From Soonwooa sp032078105 (GTDB taxonomy: Bacteria; Bacteroidota; Bacteroidia; Flavobacteriales; Weeksellaceae): DNA of 64,000 bases. The translations under genes and the position numbers were made by a program. Under the pieces are notes generated by a model. It did no database searches and was not told the DNA's origin. It worked only from the letters and a program-made list of their open reading frames with translations. Numbering within the stretch: position 1 is the first letter of the stretch; every line of letters starts with the position of its first letter. Shown one piece after another: positions 26,357 through 35,822 of this stretch. The DNA is taken from assembly GCA_046269235.1 (NCBI GenBank), contig JBJZOS010000002.1, positions 124,001 through 188,000 of the forward strand. Reading direction: 5' to 3'.

Positions 26357-28332
26357 CGTCTTACAGGTTTTATTGGGTTAATCGTCTTTTTATTTTTGTC
26401 TGCTTTTTCTGCTTTTACACTAATTGCCTTTAGGCTATCTTGAAGTTTTTTTAATTTAATAGAATCTGGTTTTGGCGGCACGTACTTACCAATCCTTTTC
26501 AGATACTCAGTCCATTGACGGCGATATTCTGGTTGAAAGCTAGAAGTTATCATCTTTTTGTAAAGATGTTCTCGTTTAATCTCACCTAATAAATAACGCT
26601 CTGCGATTACAGTACAAGCTGGACCAGCCCAAGTTGCTCCAAAACCAGCATGTTCCATAACTGCAGCTACCACAATTTTTGGTTTATCAGCTGGCGCAAT
26701 TAATACAAAAATGGAGTTATCCTTGCCTTGCGGAACTTGCGCTGTACCAGTTTTGGCAAGCTGTGTAAAATCATTTGACTTAAGACTACGACCTGTCCCA
26801 CGAAGCATTACTGCTTCCATACCTTGTAGTACAGGTTCGAAATATTTAGGGTCGACTTTTGTATATTTTTTTTGTCTAAATAAAGGATTTGGATTTGGTT
26901 TTCCATCAATATTTTTAACGATATGTGGAGTTATAAACCAACCACGATTAGCAATAGCCGCAGTAAAATTTGCAAGCTGCATCGGCGTTGTCAAAATATC
27001 ACCTTGCCCCATCCCGTTGAACACGGCGTTAATTGGTTTCCACTTGGGACCATTACGTTTGATGTAAGTATTCTCACTCGGCATATAGCCTTTACTACCT
27101 GTGGCTAGGTCATTATTCATATAAACACCAAGTCCAAAACTTTCCATAATATCTTTCCACTCGTGCATACCTTTTGATGGATTGCCTGGGTATTTATTTA
27201 AAATCGCTAAATAAGCATACGAAAAATAACAGTTACTAGACACTTGGATAGAAGGAATCAATGGATCTGCACCACCGTGACCTTTGATACGCACGCCCAT
27301 ATAATTAAAACCGCCGCCACATGGGAAAATTGTTTTCTCAGTCATGACGCCCATTTGCATTGCAGAAAGCGCTGTTACCAATTTGAAAGTCGAACCTGGA
27401 GGATAGGCAGCTTGTACAGATCGATCAAACATCGGTTGATTGATACTATCATTCACCAATCGATAAATATTTTTCATTTTATCAGGACCTGTAAACAAAT
27501 TAGGATCAATATCTGGCCCCGTCGCCATGGTTAGAATTTCACCATTGTTAGGGTCTAATGCGACAACTGCACCACGCTTGTTAACCAACATCTCTTCTGC
27601 GATGCGTTGCAAATCATAGTCAATAGTTAAGGTCAAATCTTTACCCGTAACAACATCTTTGTCCAGCTCTCCATTTTTGTAAGAACCAATACTTCTTTGA
27701 CGAATATCTTTCTGAATGTATTTAATACCTTTTTCGCCGCGTAAATCTTTTTCGTAAGATTTTTCAACACCACTTTTCCCGATCACGTCACCTGGAAGAT
27801 AATACAAAGAATCTTTTTTGATGTCTGATGTGTTAACCTCGTTAGTGTAGCCCAAAAGGTTACCAGATGTATTGACTTCGTACTGTCTTTGCGGCCGCGA
27901 AACGATATTAAACGCTGGAAACTTAAACAATATCTCCTGAACACGCGCCATATCTTCACGACTCAGATTTTTCATAAAAGTCATAGGCGTTAGCTTGGAA
28001 TAATACTGCGTTTTTTCAATGGTCTTAATGGTTTGGATAAACTCAGGTTTCGTAATCTTCATCAAATTACAAAAACTAAGTGTATCAAAATCAGGACGCA
28101 TCAATGCTGCTGTATAAGAGACTTCGAAAGAAGGTTGGTTACCCACTAATATTTTTCCGTTGCGGTCAAAAATGACACCACGTTGCGGAATTTCGTATTC
28201 AATTTTAATGGAAGTATTCGCTGCATTTAAAGCATATCTGTCAGTAAATAATTGTAAATAAGCCAACCTAGCAATAAAAATAATTGCTACAACAATCAAA
28301 ATACCAGTAAGTTTAAGATATTGAGGCTTCAA
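26353..28332 (-). CDS. mrdA: Penicillin-binding protein 2 (elongasome transpeptidase)
   Basis: 659 residues: one N-terminal membrane helix, PBP dimerisation domain (IPQRGVIFDRNGKILVGNQP), then the transpeptidase with the active-site serine in PPGSTFKLVTALSAMQ, SSNCYFS and the KTGT box in AKTGTAQVPQG. It cross-links peptidoglycan in the elongation complex with RodA and MreBCD. The C-terminus is a lysine-rich tail. It overlaps mreD and rodA by 4 nt each, showing tight coupling. Confidence 0.95.
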   Translation of the reverse strand: MKPQYLKLTGILIVVAIIFIARLAYLQLFTDRYALNAANTSIKIEYEIPQRGVIFDRNGKILVGNQPSFEVSYTAALMRPDFDTLSFCNLMKITKPEFIQTIKTIEKTQYYSKLTPMTFMKNLSREDMARVQEILFKFPAFNIVSRPQRQYEVNTSGNLLGYTNEVNTSDIKKDSLYYLPGDVIGKSGVEKSYEKDLRGEKGIKYIQKDIRQRSIGSYKNGELDKDVVTGKDLTLTIDYDLQRIAEEMLVNKRGAVVALDPNNGEILTMATGPDIDPNLFTGPDKMKNIYRLVNDSINQPMFDRSVQAAYPPGSTFKLVTALSAMQMGVMTEKTIFPCGGGFNYMGVRIKGHGGADPLIPSIQVSSNCYFSYAYLAILNKYPGNPSKGMHEWKDIMESFGLGVYMNNDLATGSKGYMPSENTYIKRNGPKWKPINAVFNGMGQGDILTTPMQLANFTAAIANRGWFITPHIVKNIDGKPNPNPLFRQKKYTKVDPKYFEPVLQGMEAVMLRGTGRSLKSNDFTQLAKTGTAQVPQGKDNSIFVLIAPADKPKIVVAAVMEHAGFGATWAGPACTVIAERYLLGEIKREHLYKKMITSSFQPEYRRQWTEYLKRIGKYVPPKPDSIKLKKLQDSLKAISVKAEKADKNKKTINPIKPVRR

Positions 28333-28835
28333 ATTTTCTGTTTAATTTTAAATGCTAATGCGTAAGCTATGATAAATACGAATGAGATAAGACTTGTAAA
28401 TACGACGTTTAATAATATTTCGAAAAAACGTTCTGGTTTAAAGAATTCAACATATTGAACAATCAATTGATGAATAAAAATACTCGTTAAAATAAACACT
28501 ACAAATTGCAACCACTGCAGCGATTGAAAGGAGAAAAAATCTGTCGATGTATCTGTCGATGTTCGGAAAATTAGCATTCTAAAATAGGCAATCGTCGTTG
28601 TTGCCAAAGCGTTAATTCCCCAAGTCCCAAGAAATGCATCGACTGATAAACCGAGAATAAAACTTAATGCTAAAAAGTGAAAATTATTTCTAAAAAATGG
28701 ATAAAACATCACAAATACTGGATAAAGTACCGGAATATATTTTCCGAACAAGGTAATACGATTCAGTAGAAAGACCTGAACCGCAACCAAAATTGCAATT
28801 AAAGCGATATCTGAAAATACGTTTCTACTTACCAT
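28329..28835 (-). CDS. mreD: Rod shape-determining protein MreD
   Basis: 168 residues with five or six hydrophobic helices and the motif GLSVDAFLGTWGINALATT, typical of MreD. It connects MreC with the PBP2-RodA synthase in the inner membrane. It overlaps mreC by 11 nt and mrdA by 4 nt. Confidence 0.9.
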   Translation of the reverse strand: MVSRNVFSDIALIAILVAVQVFLLNRITLFGKYIPVLYPVFVMFYPFFRNNFHFLALSFILGLSVDAFLGTWGINALATTTIAYFRMLIFRTSTDTSTDFFSFQSLQWLQFVVFILTSIFIHQLIVQYVEFFKPERFFEILLNVVFTSLISFVFIIAYALAFKIKQKI

Positions 28836-29679
28836 CTTTATCTATCTGTGCTTGTAAAGTATCTTGAATTTTTTGAACTTCAATTTTCTTAAGATTCTTA
28901 ACGACAAAGACCTTATTGAGAGGTCCCATTTTTTCATTTAACTCCACCGAAACATCCCAGAAACCAGTTTTAGTATCAACCTCATAACCTGCAACTTTCC
29001 CTACCATAACACCTTTCGGGAAAATAGCAGAACGTCCATCGGTTACAACCGTGTCACCAACTTTTAACGAAACATATTTTGGAATATCCGACAGATGCAT
29101 CATTCGCGAGTCGTCGCCACGCCAACTAAGGGTTCCGAAATATCCAGAATTTTTTAGCGCTGCACTGATTTTAATTTTGTTAACACTAAGTACAGACTGC
29201 ACCAAGGCATAATGATCTGTTGTATTAATCACAATTCCTGCGATACCATTTGGTGCGATAACACCCATTTTGGCAGCAACGCCATGCAATTTTCCACGGT
29301 TAATCGTAAAGTAATTATTTTGACGATTGATACTGTTGTACACGACTTCGCCGTCAACAAAAGTATAAATTTGCCCGCCACCGATAGTATCGTGAACACG
29401 GCGAAAACGCGGATTTGCAGCACCTTCCTTACCATAAATCTCTTTAAGCAAGGCTTTATTCTGCATTACAAGATCCTCATTAATCTGTTTCAACTTAAGG
29501 TAAGAAGCACCTTCGTCGATATAACCCGCAACCCGAGCATTAAAAGCGGCTGTTTTTGCTGCTAAAAATGATTGTTGCATCGTATTTTTCGAAAAAATCA
29601 ATACCACTGCAATAATTTGCAAGAATATAAAGAAGACGAACAAAGCGTTCTTCGAAAATAATCTCAGCAAATATCCCAT
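28825..29679 (-). CDS. mreC: Rod shape-determining protein MreC
   Basis: 284 residues: N-terminal membrane helix (ALFVFFIFLQIIAVVLIFS), coiled-coil segment, then the periplasmic beta-barrel pair (GQIYTFVDGEVVYNSINRQN; GVIAPNGIAGIVINT). MreC activates PBP2 in the periplasm. The spacing to mreB is 29 nt. Confidence 0.93.
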   Translation of the reverse strand: MGYLLRLFSKNALFVFFIFLQIIAVVLIFSKNTMQQSFLAAKTAAFNARVAGYIDEGASYLKLKQINEDLVMQNKALLKEIYGKEGAANPRFRRVHDTIGGGQIYTFVDGEVVYNSINRQNNYFTINRGKLHGVAAKMGVIAPNGIAGIVINTTDHYALVQSVLSVNKIKISAALKNSGYFGTLSWRGDDSRMMHLSDIPKYVSLKVGDTVVTDGRSAIFPKGVMVGKVAGYEVDTKTGFWDVSVELNEKMGPLNKVFVVKNLKKIEVQKIQDTLQAQIDKDGK

Positions 29680-29708
29680 CCGTTAAATTCCCTAAAAAAG
29701 TTACTAAA

Positions 29709-30734
29709 TTATTTAATCAAGAAATTGAATTTATCCATATTCTTCAAAGCAATACCTGTCCCACGAACAACCGCTCTCAACGGATCTTCAGCAACGAAAA
29801 CTGGCAATCCTGTTTTTCTATGGATACGATCTGCTAAGCCTCTCAACAAAGCACCACCACCAGCTAGATAAATACCAGTTTTGTAAATATCAGCAGCCAA
29901 TTCTGGAGGTGTTAAAGAAAGTGTTTCCATCACAGCATCTTCAATACGGATGATCGATTTATCTAGAGCTTTAGCAATCTCTTTGTAGTTAACCATAATT
30001 TCTTTAGGCTTACCCGTGATCAAGTCACGACCTTGCACTGGAATATCTTCGATGTCAACATCCAACTCTTCCACAGCAGACCCAACTTCAATCTTCACAC
30101 GCTCAGCTGTTCTTTCTCCGATATATAAATTATGGTGCGTTCTTAAATAATATGCAATATCACTTGTGAAGACGTCACCTGCAATTTTCACAGATTTATC
30201 ACAAACAATACCACCAAGGGCCACAACAGCAATTTCCGTTGTACCACCACCTATGTCGATAACCATGTTACCCTCAGGCTTTTGCACATCAATACCAACA
30301 CCTATCGCCGCAGCCATTGGCTCATAGATCAATCGAACTTCTTTCGCATTTACCTTTTGCGCAGAGTCACGAACCGCACGTTTTTCAACTTCAGTAATCC
30401 CAGAAGGAATACAGATTACGATTCTTAAGGCAGGCTGAAACAATTTTCCTTTAATACCAGGAATTTGTTTAATAAACTCTTTAATCATGTGCTCAGATGC
30501 ATGAAAATCGGCGATAACCCCATCCTTCAAAGGACGAATAGTTTTGATATCCTCATGCGTCTTCCCTTGCATATGCTTCGCTTGTTCTCCAACAGCGATT
30601 GGCTTCCCACTTTGTCTTTCGATTGCCACTATTGATGGCTGGTCTATGACAATTTTATTATTGTGAATTATTAATGTATTTGCTGTCCCTAGGTCAATCG
30701 CAATTTCTTGCGTAAACATATCTAATAAACCCAT
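29709..30734 (-). CDS. mreB: Rod shape-determining protein MreB
   Basis: 341 residues, actin-like ATPase. The phosphate-1 loop IAIDLGTANTLI, the phosphate-2 loop VIDIGGGTTEIAV and the adenosine motif YLAGGGALLRGLADRI are all visible. It forms membrane-bound filaments that steer lateral wall synthesis. First gene of the mreBCD-mrdA-rodA cluster, with a TAnnTTTG promoter at 30759-30766. Confidence 0.97.
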   Translation of the reverse strand: MGLLDMFTQEIAIDLGTANTLIIHNNKIVIDQPSIVAIERQSGKPIAVGEQAKHMQGKTHEDIKTIRPLKDGVIADFHASEHMIKEFIKQIPGIKGKLFQPALRIVICIPSGITEVEKRAVRDSAQKVNAKEVRLIYEPMAAAIGVGIDVQKPEGNMVIDIGGGTTEIAVVALGGIVCDKSVKIAGDVFTSDIAYYLRTHHNLYIGERTAERVKIEVGSAVEELDVDIEDIPVQGRDLITGKPKEIMVNYKEIAKALDKSIIRIEDAVMETLSLTPPELAADIYKTGIYLAGGGALLRGLADRIHRKTGLPVFVAEDPLRAVVRGTGIALKNMDKFNFLIK

Positions 30735-30758
30735 TTTCTACCTGTCTATTTTAATTTA

Positions 30759-30766
30759 CAAAGATA
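30759..30766 (-). promoter_or_regulatory. -7 promoter element of the mreB cluster
   Basis: TATCTTTG on the minus strand, 24 nt before the mreB ATG. Confidence 0.6.
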
Positions 30767-30971
30767 TAAATTTAACGTGAGTTTAGTGGTTTTATCTACA
30801 CTCAAAAAGGTTAAAGTTTTATTAAAATCAAAAAACTTATCCACAAACACTGACAAAAAATCAATTAGCTTTCGGTAGCTTCTGAAAACAAGCACTTTAG
30901 TCTTTATTAAAACTGAGCATTATCATAGACCAAGTCACTCACCATCACTACCAATATTCATTTTAAAAGCT

Positions 30972-30979
30972 TAACTTTG
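30972..30979 (+). promoter_or_regulatory. -7 promoter element of the hem cluster
   Basis: TAACTTTG, then CAC, 11 nt before the hemA ATG. Confidence 0.6.
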
Positions 30980-30990
30980 CACCAGCTAAA

Positions 30991-32280
30991 ATGAATCAGA
31001 ATAAGGACATTTCAAAGACGTCAAATTTTGCAGTATTAAGCGTTAGCTACGAAAAAGCAGACGCCGAAACACGTGGTAAATTTGCGTTTTTTGATGAGCA
31101 TATCAAATCTTTTGTCAACCAAATTCACGACCAGAATTTTGGCGATGCATTCGTTGTATCCACTTGTAATCGTACCGAAATCTACACAACAACTGCCAAT
31201 TATTTGCTAATTGCAGAACAGTATTGTAAAACGATCGGGGTTAATCTTTCCGAGTTTTTACAATACGTTAATATTATCCAAAGAGAAGACGCTCTTTTGC
31301 ATCTTTTCCGTGTTGCTGCCGGTCTCGAAAGTCAAATTATTGGTGATTTCGAAATTGTATCACAGATTAAAAACGCTTACAACCGATTCAAAAAATATAA
31401 AGACACTTCTAATCCTTACCTAGAACGTGCTATTAATTCGGCGATTCAGATTTCTAAAAGAATTAAAACCGAAACAGGCATCAGCAATGGCGCAGCATCT
31501 GTATCTTACGCTGCTGTACATTACATTTTGAATCATGTTAATAATGTTTCGGACAAAAACATTTTATTACTAGGCGTTGGCGAAATTGGACAAAACACCA
31601 TCGAAAACATGGTTAAACATGTCTATCAGCCCAAAATTAAAATCGCAAACCGCTCTTTCGAAAAGGCTGAAAAAATCGCAGAAAAGCATAATATTCAGCA
31701 GATTGCATTTGACGACTTCCCAGAAGAGTTAAAGAAAACCGACATTTTAATTGTTGCAACAGGTGCGCAAAAATTTATAGTAAATCCTGATAACTTTCCC
31801 GCTGACAAAGAAATGCTGGTAATTGACTTATCGATCCCGAATAACGTTGCGAAAGAAATCGGAACCTTAGAAAAAGTTGACCTTATCGATGTTGACCAAT
31901 TGTCTCAGCAGATTTCTGAAACAATGGAACAACGCAAGAAAGAAATCCCAAAGGCTGAAGCTATCATCAAAGAAATGAGCAAGGACTTCACCGAGTGGGA
32001 ACGCAAAAGAAAATTTGCACCGAGCATCAACAATTTCAAAAACTCTTTGAAACAAATCGAATCTCACGAACTTCACAATATCCACAAACGTCATCAATAT
32101 GCAAAAGTTGAAGATATGGAACTTTCTGATAAACTAATACAGAAAATAACCAACCGATTTGCCAAATACATTTTGGAAAATCCCTGGAAAGCAGATGAAG
32201 TTTCAAAATTAATGGAGGAGATTTTAGTCCTTCACAACCCCAAAAAGCAAAACAATGACGACGATAAAAATAGGAACTAG
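30991..32280 (+). CDS. hemA: Glutamyl-tRNA reductase
   Basis: 429 residues. It reduces glutamyl-tRNA to glutamate-1-semialdehyde, the first committed step of haem synthesis by the C5 route. The nucleophilic cysteine is in VVSTCNRTEIY; GLESQIIGDFEIVSQIKNAY and the NADPH-binding GVGEIGQNTIENM are visible. The C-terminal dimerisation helices are present. It overlaps hemC by 26 nt. First gene of hemACDE. Confidence 0.95.
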   Translation: MNQNKDISKTSNFAVLSVSYEKADAETRGKFAFFDEHIKSFVNQIHDQNFGDAFVVSTCNRTEIYTTTANYLLIAEQYCKTIGVNLSEFLQYVNIIQREDALLHLFRVAAGLESQIIGDFEIVSQIKNAYNRFKKYKDTSNPYLERAINSAIQISKRIKTETGISNGAASVSYAAVHYILNHVNNVSDKNILLLGVGEIGQNTIENMVKHVYQPKIKIANRSFEKAEKIAEKHNIQQIAFDDFPEELKKTDILIVATGAQKFIVNPDNFPADKEMLVIDLSIPNNVAKEIGTLEKVDLIDVDQLSQQISETMEQRKKEIPKAEAIIKEMSKDFTEWERKRKFAPSINNFKNSLKQIESHELHNIHKRHQYAKVEDMELSDKLIQKITNRFAKYILENPWKADEVSKLMEEILVLHNPKKQNNDDDKNRN

Positions 32281-33169
32281 AAATAGTCCACTTGCTTTAT
32301 GGCAAGCCAATGAAGTGGCCGCCAAGTTACAAGCTATTGGTCACAAGACCCAGATCGTCCCAATTGTGTCGTCAGGGGATAAAAACTTGACGCAACCCTT
32401 ATATGCCATGGGCATTACTGGGGTTTTCACTAAAGATTTGGATATTGCTTTACTTAATAACGATATCGACATCGCAGTACATTCGCTTAAAGACGTCCCA
32501 ACGCAATTGCCGAATGGCACACAGATTAGCGCAGTGTTGGAAAGAGATTTCCCACAAGATGTTTTGGTGAGAAAAACTGATGCTAAAGATAAAGACCTTA
32601 AAGATCTTATAATCGCAACAAGCAGTTTGAGACGACGCGCTTTTTGGTCTCATACCTTCCGTAATACAGAGTTTGCTGACATTAGAGGTAACGTACAAAC
32701 ACGTCTCAAAAAACTAGAAGATGGTTTGGCCGACGCGACATTATTTTCTTTGGCAGGTCTTAAAAGAATGGAACTTGATATTGACTTCGAAGAAGTTGAT
32801 TTCCTTTTGCAAGCGCCATCGCAGGGAGTTGTTTGTATTGCAAATCGTACTGAAGACATTAATTTAACTGGAGTTTTGAAACAGATTAATCACGATGCCA
32901 CTCAAAAATGCATCCACATCGAACGTGAGTTTCTAAAAACTTTGGAAGGTGGTTGTACCGCGCCAATTGGAGCGCACGCTGAGTTTATCGGTGACCAAAT
33001 AAGATTCCTAGGGCGACTTTGTTCCCTAGACGGACAAGATTGCATCAATGTTGATGAAACAATCGACTGGAATCCTGAGCAAAACTTCGGTGCAGAAATC
33101 GCACAACAAGTTTTAGAAAGAGGAGGAAAACAGATGATGCTTTTAATAAAATCTCAAATTAAACTTTAA
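32255..33169 (+). CDS. hemC: Hydroxymethylbilane synthase (porphobilinogen deaminase)
   Basis: 304 residues. It joins four porphobilinogens into hydroxymethylbilane. Signatures: IGTRNSPLALWQA, AVHSLKDVPTQLP (catalytic Asp region), ATSSLRRRA and the dipyrromethane-cofactor cysteine in LEGGCTAPIGAHA. The start lies inside the hemA 3' end in another frame (26-nt overlap), which implies translational coupling. Confidence 0.96.
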   Translation: MTTIKIGTRNSPLALWQANEVAAKLQAIGHKTQIVPIVSSGDKNLTQPLYAMGITGVFTKDLDIALLNNDIDIAVHSLKDVPTQLPNGTQISAVLERDFPQDVLVRKTDAKDKDLKDLIIATSSLRRRAFWSHTFRNTEFADIRGNVQTRLKKLEDGLADATLFSLAGLKRMELDIDFEEVDFLLQAPSQGVVCIANRTEDINLTGVLKQINHDATQKCIHIEREFLKTLEGGCTAPIGAHAEFIGDQIRFLGRLCSLDGQDCINVDETIDWNPEQNFGAEIAQQVLERGGKQMMLLIKSQIKL

Positions 33170-33187
33170 TTTTAAAAGTCAAACACA

Positions 33188-33856
33188 ATGCGCCTATTGT
33201 TAACCAAACATATCAATGACGCAGACATTTCCAAACTAGGAGATGATATTATTGTGGATTTTGTAGAAGTTATCACTGTCGAAAACATTAATTTCGACAT
33301 TGAAAATATTGGTAATAAAGCTTTAATTTTCACAAGCATTAACGCGGTTAAAAGCTTTTTTAATAACGAAACGTCTAAGCAGCTAACACCCGAAAATCCG
33401 ATCTATTGCGTTGGTGAGCAATCTCAATTTTTTTTAGAACAAAAAGGCGTTAGGGTTATTAAAACAGAAAAAAATGCCGAGGAACTTTCTAATTATTTTA
33501 TTAAAGAAAATAGAAATGAAACTTATCTTCATTTTTGCGCAGACATTGCATTAGAAAAGCTTTCGGAAACTTTTAAAAATTTAGAAAAAAATTATAAAAA
33601 AATTGTTTCGTACAAGACGAAACTAACGGAACCAATTTATAATAAATATTTTGATGCGGTTGCATTTTTTAGTCCAAGTGGCGTCAGAAGTTTTGCTACT
33701 AATAATACATTGGAAGGAAAAACCATATTTTCGATTGGCGACACAACAACCAACGAAATTAAAAATTGGACTTCTGAGAAGATTTTGACTAGCGACAAAA
33801 ATACTGTTGAGGATATATTAAATCTGATTCGCGACTACGCATCAGACAAAAAATAA
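33188..33856 (+). CDS. hemD: Uroporphyrinogen-III synthase
   Basis: 222 residues. The HemD family is poorly conserved; the pattern ALIFTSINAVKSFF, NPIYCVGEQSQFFLEQKGV and VAFFSPSGVRSF fits its two-lobed fold. It closes hydroxymethylbilane to uroporphyrinogen III. Its position between hemC and hemE supports the call. Gaps of 18 and 5 nt to its neighbours indicate one operon. Confidence 0.9.
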   Translation: MRLLLTKHINDADISKLGDDIIVDFVEVITVENINFDIENIGNKALIFTSINAVKSFFNNETSKQLTPENPIYCVGEQSQFFLEQKGVRVIKTEKNAEELSNYFIKENRNETYLHFCADIALEKLSETFKNLEKNYKKIVSYKTKLTEPIYNKYFDAVAFFSPSGVRSFATNNTLEGKTIFSIGDTTTNEIKNWTSEKILTSDKNTVEDILNLIRDYASDKK

Positions 33857-33861
33857 AGAAT

Positions 33862-34887
33862 ATGATTAAAAACGATTTATATCTAAGAGCTCTGAAAGGC
33901 GAAGTTGTCGAAAGACCGCCTGTGTGGATGATGCGTCAAGCCGGAAGATATCTTCCAGAATTTATCGAACTGCGTAACCAATACGATTTTTTCACTCGTT
34001 GTCAAACGCCAGAATTGGCTGCAGAGATCACCGTGCAACCAATTAGAAGATTTCCGTTGGATGCTGCGATTTTATTTTCGGACATTTTGGTAGTTCCTCA
34101 AGCGATGGGCATCGATTTCAAAATGAAAGAATCTGTTGGACCTTGGCTAGACAATCCTATCCGAACAAAAGAGCAAGTTGATGCAATTGAAGTTCCGGAC
34201 GTTGACGATACTTTAGGTTACGTTTTTGATGCCATAGAATTGACTTTACAAAAGCTTGACAACGACATCCCGTTAATTGGATTTGCCGGAAGTCCCTGGA
34301 CGATTCTTTGTTATTGTGTCGAAGGAAAAGGTTCTAAAGCTTTTGATATTGCAAAATCATTTTGCTTTACAAATCCTGAAGCAGCCCATTCGTTACTTCA
34401 AAAGATTACAGATACAACGATTGCTTATCTAAAACGTAAAGTTGAAAAAGGCGTTTCTGCAGTTCAGATTTTTGATTCTTGGGGCGGAATGCTTTCACCA
34501 GCAGATTATCAAGAATTCTCTTGGCAATATATCAACCAAATCGTTGAAGAACTTAGCTTGGTTTCGCCAGTTGTCATTTTCGGAAAAGGATGTTGGTTTG
34601 CTTTAGAAGAAATGTCAAAATCTAAAGCTTCTGCTTTGGGCGTTGACTGGACGATAACACCAGAAATCGCAAGACAATTGACAAATAATAACATCACCTT
34701 ACAAGGTAACTTCGATCCTGCAAGGCTTCATTCTTCGCCAGAAGTTATCAGAAAAATGGTGCATGAGATGATTAGCCGTTTCGGGAAAGATAAATACATC
34801 GCGAACCTTGGTCATGGTATTCTTCCAACTATTCCAGTAGAAAATGCTGAAGCATTTATCCGTGCTGTTGTAGAATGGAAAGCATAA
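33862..34887 (+). CDS. hemE: Uroporphyrinogen decarboxylase
   Basis: 341 residues. It decarboxylates the four acetates of uroporphyrinogen III to coproporphyrinogen. Signatures: PPVWMMRQAGRYLPEF, FSDILVVPQAMG and GFAGSPWTILCYCVEGKG. Last gene of the hemACDE run, closed by the terminator at 34896-34924. Confidence 0.97.
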   Translation: MIKNDLYLRALKGEVVERPPVWMMRQAGRYLPEFIELRNQYDFFTRCQTPELAAEITVQPIRRFPLDAAILFSDILVVPQAMGIDFKMKESVGPWLDNPIRTKEQVDAIEVPDVDDTLGYVFDAIELTLQKLDNDIPLIGFAGSPWTILCYCVEGKGSKAFDIAKSFCFTNPEAAHSLLQKITDTTIAYLKRKVEKGVSAVQIFDSWGGMLSPADYQEFSWQYINQIVEELSLVSPVVIFGKGCWFALEEMSKSKASALGVDWTITPEIARQLTNNNITLQGNFDPARLHSSPEVIRKMVHEMISRFGKDKYIANLGHGILPTIPVENAEAFIRAVVEWKA

Positions 34888-34895
34888 AAAAAATA

Positions 34896-34924
34896 AAAAC
34901 CCGAAGCAAAGCTTCGGGTTTTTA
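34896..34924. terminator. Bidirectional terminator between hemE and a convergent small gene
   Basis: AAAACCCGAAGC / GCTTCGGGTTTT, a perfect 12-bp stem with a 3-nt loop, with A-rich sequence on the left and T-rich on the right, so it can act in both directions. Confidence 0.88.
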
Positions 34925-34926
34925 TT

Positions 34927-35187
34927 TTAGTTCTTTTTTCTTGCTGATGGTTCTACAGCTACTTTACCATCTTCTTTAGCTCTTGCATTTGCTTTAGCTT
35001 GTTCATGTGCACCTGGGTCAGACATTTTTACAGGCTGAACGATTGTCTCCTGCTTTGTCTTTTCTTTTTTAGGCTTTATAGAAGCTTTTTTCGCCCCTGT
35101 CATGTCCACACTACCTTGCACAGATTGTGCACTCATCAAAGCAACACCACCAACAAGAAGCATTGCGCTTAGTAAAACTTTTTTCAT
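34927..35187 (-). CDS. Small secreted lysine/alanine-rich protein
   Basis: 86 residues. Signal peptide MKKVLLSAMLLVGGVALMSAQ followed by a short, highly basic and alanine-rich mature chain (KKEKTKQET; EQAKANARAKEDGK) without cysteines. Probably a periplasmic, intrinsically disordered protein. No family recognised. It resembles the gene at 35414-35710 in signal peptide, size and composition and may be a diverged paralogue. Confidence 0.6.
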   Translation of the reverse strand: MKKVLLSAMLLVGGVALMSAQSVQGSVDMTGAKKASIKPKKEKTKQETIVQPVKMSDPGAHEQAKANARAKEDGKVAVEPSARKKN

Positions 35188-35359
35188 AACAATTTTTGAT
35201 TTAGTGTCAACTAAATAACGAAATTATTTCCAATAAAAGTAATTTTTATTTTAATTTAACATTTTTTAACTTATTTAGAAATAAAGTAAAACGTATTTTT
35301 TGTCTGTTTTACAACAATTATTTACAATAATACAATATTTGATTATTCTATAAAAAGAC

Positions 35360-35387
35360 AATCCTCGGATTTACACTTCCGAGGATT
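35360..35387 (-). terminator. Intrinsic terminator after the 35414-35710 gene
   Basis: AATCCTCGGA / TCCGAGGATT stem; on the minus strand it is followed by GTCTTTTTA. Confidence 0.75.
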
Positions 35388-35413
35388 ATCAAATCAAAAA
35401 CTACTCTAATAAC

Positions 35414-35710
35414 TTACTCAACTTTCTCTATTTTTATAGTCGCTTCTTGCTTCGCAGGTTCTGCCTCTTGTGGCATTGGTTGGTTTTTCGCTTTTTCTTT
35501 ATTCAATCTGCCCTTCAACTTTTTGCCGTTCGCGATAATACTTTTATCACTTGTTTGCGTTGCTGAATCTCTCGGAGCGGATGATTGTACGCCATTAATC
35601 TCAACGGCTTTTACCTCAGCAACCTCAGCCTTCTTCGCATCTTTAGTTTGCGCAGTAACTGCCACCATGCCGCCAATCATAAAAAGTGCAGCAAAAATTA
35701 ACTTTTTCAT
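35414..35710 (-). CDS. Small secreted lysine/glutamate-rich protein
   Basis: 98 residues from the ATG at 35708-35710; the frame is open for 17 more codons upstream but the signal peptide (MKKLIFAALFMIGGMVAVTA) fixes this start. The mature part is rich in Lys, Ala, Glu and Pro with no cysteine (GKKLKGRLNKEKAKNQPMPQ). Likely periplasmic and disordered. Similar in layout to the gene at 34927-35187. Function unknown. Confidence 0.6.
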   Translation of the reverse strand: MKKLIFAALFMIGGMVAVTAQTKDAKKAEVAEVKAVEINGVQSSAPRDSATQTSDKSIIANGKKLKGRLNKEKAKNQPMPQEAEPAKQEATIKIEKVE

Positions 35711-35822
35711 AAATATTTGTTTAGTGTTACAAAGCTTAAACGCTGAAACACTTCCCAACAATATTTAGAAATCAAAAATTTAGTATATTTTAAAACACTT
35801 TAAGAAAGCTTGTGAAAATCAA

